A stretch of DNA of 17,032 nt, taken from positions 1 through 17,032 of the forward strand of contig JAGFNK010000981.1 of NCBI GenBank assembly GCA_025769875.1. The letters are read 5' to 3'. The notes under the pieces are model-generated. The model was not told the DNA's origin. It ran no database searches and saw only the letters and a list, made by a program, of their open reading frames with translations. The stretch's first letter is position 1, and the number at the start of each line of letters is the position of its first letter. Positions 16,125 through 17,032 of this stretch are shown here, one piece after another. The stretch is from Russula earlei. Lineage: Eukaryota > Basidiomycota > Agaricomycetes > Russulales > Russulaceae. The position numbers and the translations under genes were made by a program.

Positions 16125-17032
16125 TGTTACACCATTTTCCTTTTACGTTTACTTCTTACCTTTTGCTACGGACTGCTTGCTTGCGTACGTCCCTTTACTT
16201 ACTGGTCTTGTGATCTCTTACGTCTTGTGATCCTTTCTGTGTTATCATGTGATCCATACACGTCCAGGTAACACTGGATTGCTGTTACTTTTCCTTTGTT
16301 TGGTTTTCTTTCCATTTATGTTCACTTCTTAGTTTCGACTGTGCAATGCTGCGCACCTACTGTGCAGCACAGTTACTTGGTTCTGACTCATTCGTGGCCT
16401 CATTCCTATGACTCCTACTTATTATGACTCCTACTATACTAGTAGCACAGTCAAAGCGCAGCTATTACTGCGCTTCTCCTGTATATATAAGCTCAGTACT
16501 TTGTGACCAAGCCCTAAGCTTGGTCTCTTGTAGAATCCAACCTACTCTTGTCCAAACATATTCGCCTGCAACCCACTTCACTCTCGCAAACTTAACTCAC
16601 AACTACCTCTCCATTTCATCAACTCTCAACACAACACCATCCACCATCTACTCTTCGCCTTTCCCTTCCCTTCCCTTCCTCCCTAAGAGTCTCTCTTCAC
16701 TCTCCTGAGAAGAGCTCTCCTCCTTTAAGACCTACCTTCCTCTACTCTCTCTCTGCGTTGTTCAAGGTCTCGACGGACTTTGAATGCATATAGCTAGTGG
16801 AACCAGCCCTAGTCTATCCCATTACAAACTACCCTAGCTTCTCAACGGACCGAGTTGTACTAGGAAGGGTCTATTGGCCATAACCTGTTTAGCATAAAAC
16901 ACTTCGACCGCTGCAGGGATCCTTACTCACTATAATACGGGAACCAGCCCGTTTTCTTGAACAGCATCTCTATCATCGACTTGCTTGTGAACTGACACGG
17001 CTAGTTACCGTGACATCAGACCAAGCTTAACG
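16125..17032 (+). mobile_element. 5' end of a younger Ty1/copia copy (LTR + leader), runs off window
   Basis: Starts TGTTACACC, has the TATA box at 16482, a leader matching 14690-14918 and, near 16998, the gag-start region (ACGGCTAGTTACCGTGAC). Relative to the inverted arms it has many substitutions and small indels, and at more than a dozen places CG where the arms have TG or CA. It holds roughly 28 CpG in 908 bp, against about 10 in the preceding 3.8 kb. The first five bases before it (CCATA, 16120-16124) may be the target-site duplication. The LTR 3' boundary differs from LTR C and is not fixed. Coding regions would be to the right of the window. Confidence 0.8.
16482..16489 (+). promoter_or_regulatory. 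TATA box of the younger copia LTR
   Basis: Same TATATATA and flank (TATAAGCTCAGTACTTTG) as in LTR C, conserved although the LTRs differ elsewhere. Confidence 0.6.

Noticed and set aside
1..17032. CRISPR arrays, rRNA or tRNA genes
   Set aside because: No regularly spaced short repeats and no cloverleaf or T-arm consensus was found on either strand by eye; the repeats present are LTRs and minisatellites.

Overview
The window looks like accessory, transposon-rich chromosomal DNA of a filamentous basidiomycete, probably an Agaricomycete. The reasons are a 49-nt spliceosomal intron with GTGAGT donor and TTGAC-type branch point, a membrane-protein gene of a family common in mushroom genomes, a Ty3/gypsy chromovirus and several Ty1/copia elements. 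No prokaryotic gene organisation is seen.

Layout. (1) 1-~6240, minus strand: the 5' two-thirds or more of a Ty3/gypsy chromovirus: gag with collagen-like Gly-Gly-Pro repeat and CCHC knuckle, a likely -1 frameshift signal, then protease, RT, RNase H, integrase and chromodomain. A further coiled-coil ORF lies beyond the chromodomain and runs off the left edge. Seven in-frame stops interrupt it; all are TGA, as expected if CGA arginine codons lost their C by CpG deamination. (2) ~6240-10180: non-repetitive, CpG-rich DNA with a few weak exon-like segments, a degenerate GC-rich tandem repeat, pyrimidine tracts and small palindromes, but no recognisable gene. (3) 10183-12229: a small hypothetical ORF and one well-supported two-exon gene for a multi-pass membrane protein, both on the minus strand. 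(4) 12322-16124: a nest of Ty1/copia remains almost devoid of CpG. It holds a copia RNase H end with its LTR (minus), a second LTR with a possible primer-binding site (plus), and a fold-back of two 832-bp, 99% identical inverted arms (LTR + leader + start of gag) around 374 bp that contain the rest of a minus-strand gag fragment. (5) 16125-17032: the 5' end of a related, CpG-rich copia copy that appears to have inserted into the right arm.

The most interesting points are: the near-perfect inverted LTR arms with converging LTR promoters, a natural hairpin/dsRNA candidate; the abrupt CpG-depletion boundary at the newest insertion; CpG decay shared by both arms, which dates the inversion after most of the decay; and the two overlapping open frames at the 3' end of the chromovirus. 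The working story (inference) is that old elements were CpG-methylated and mutated, one copia copy was then inverted or duplicated into a palindrome, and a fresh copia copy landed in it.
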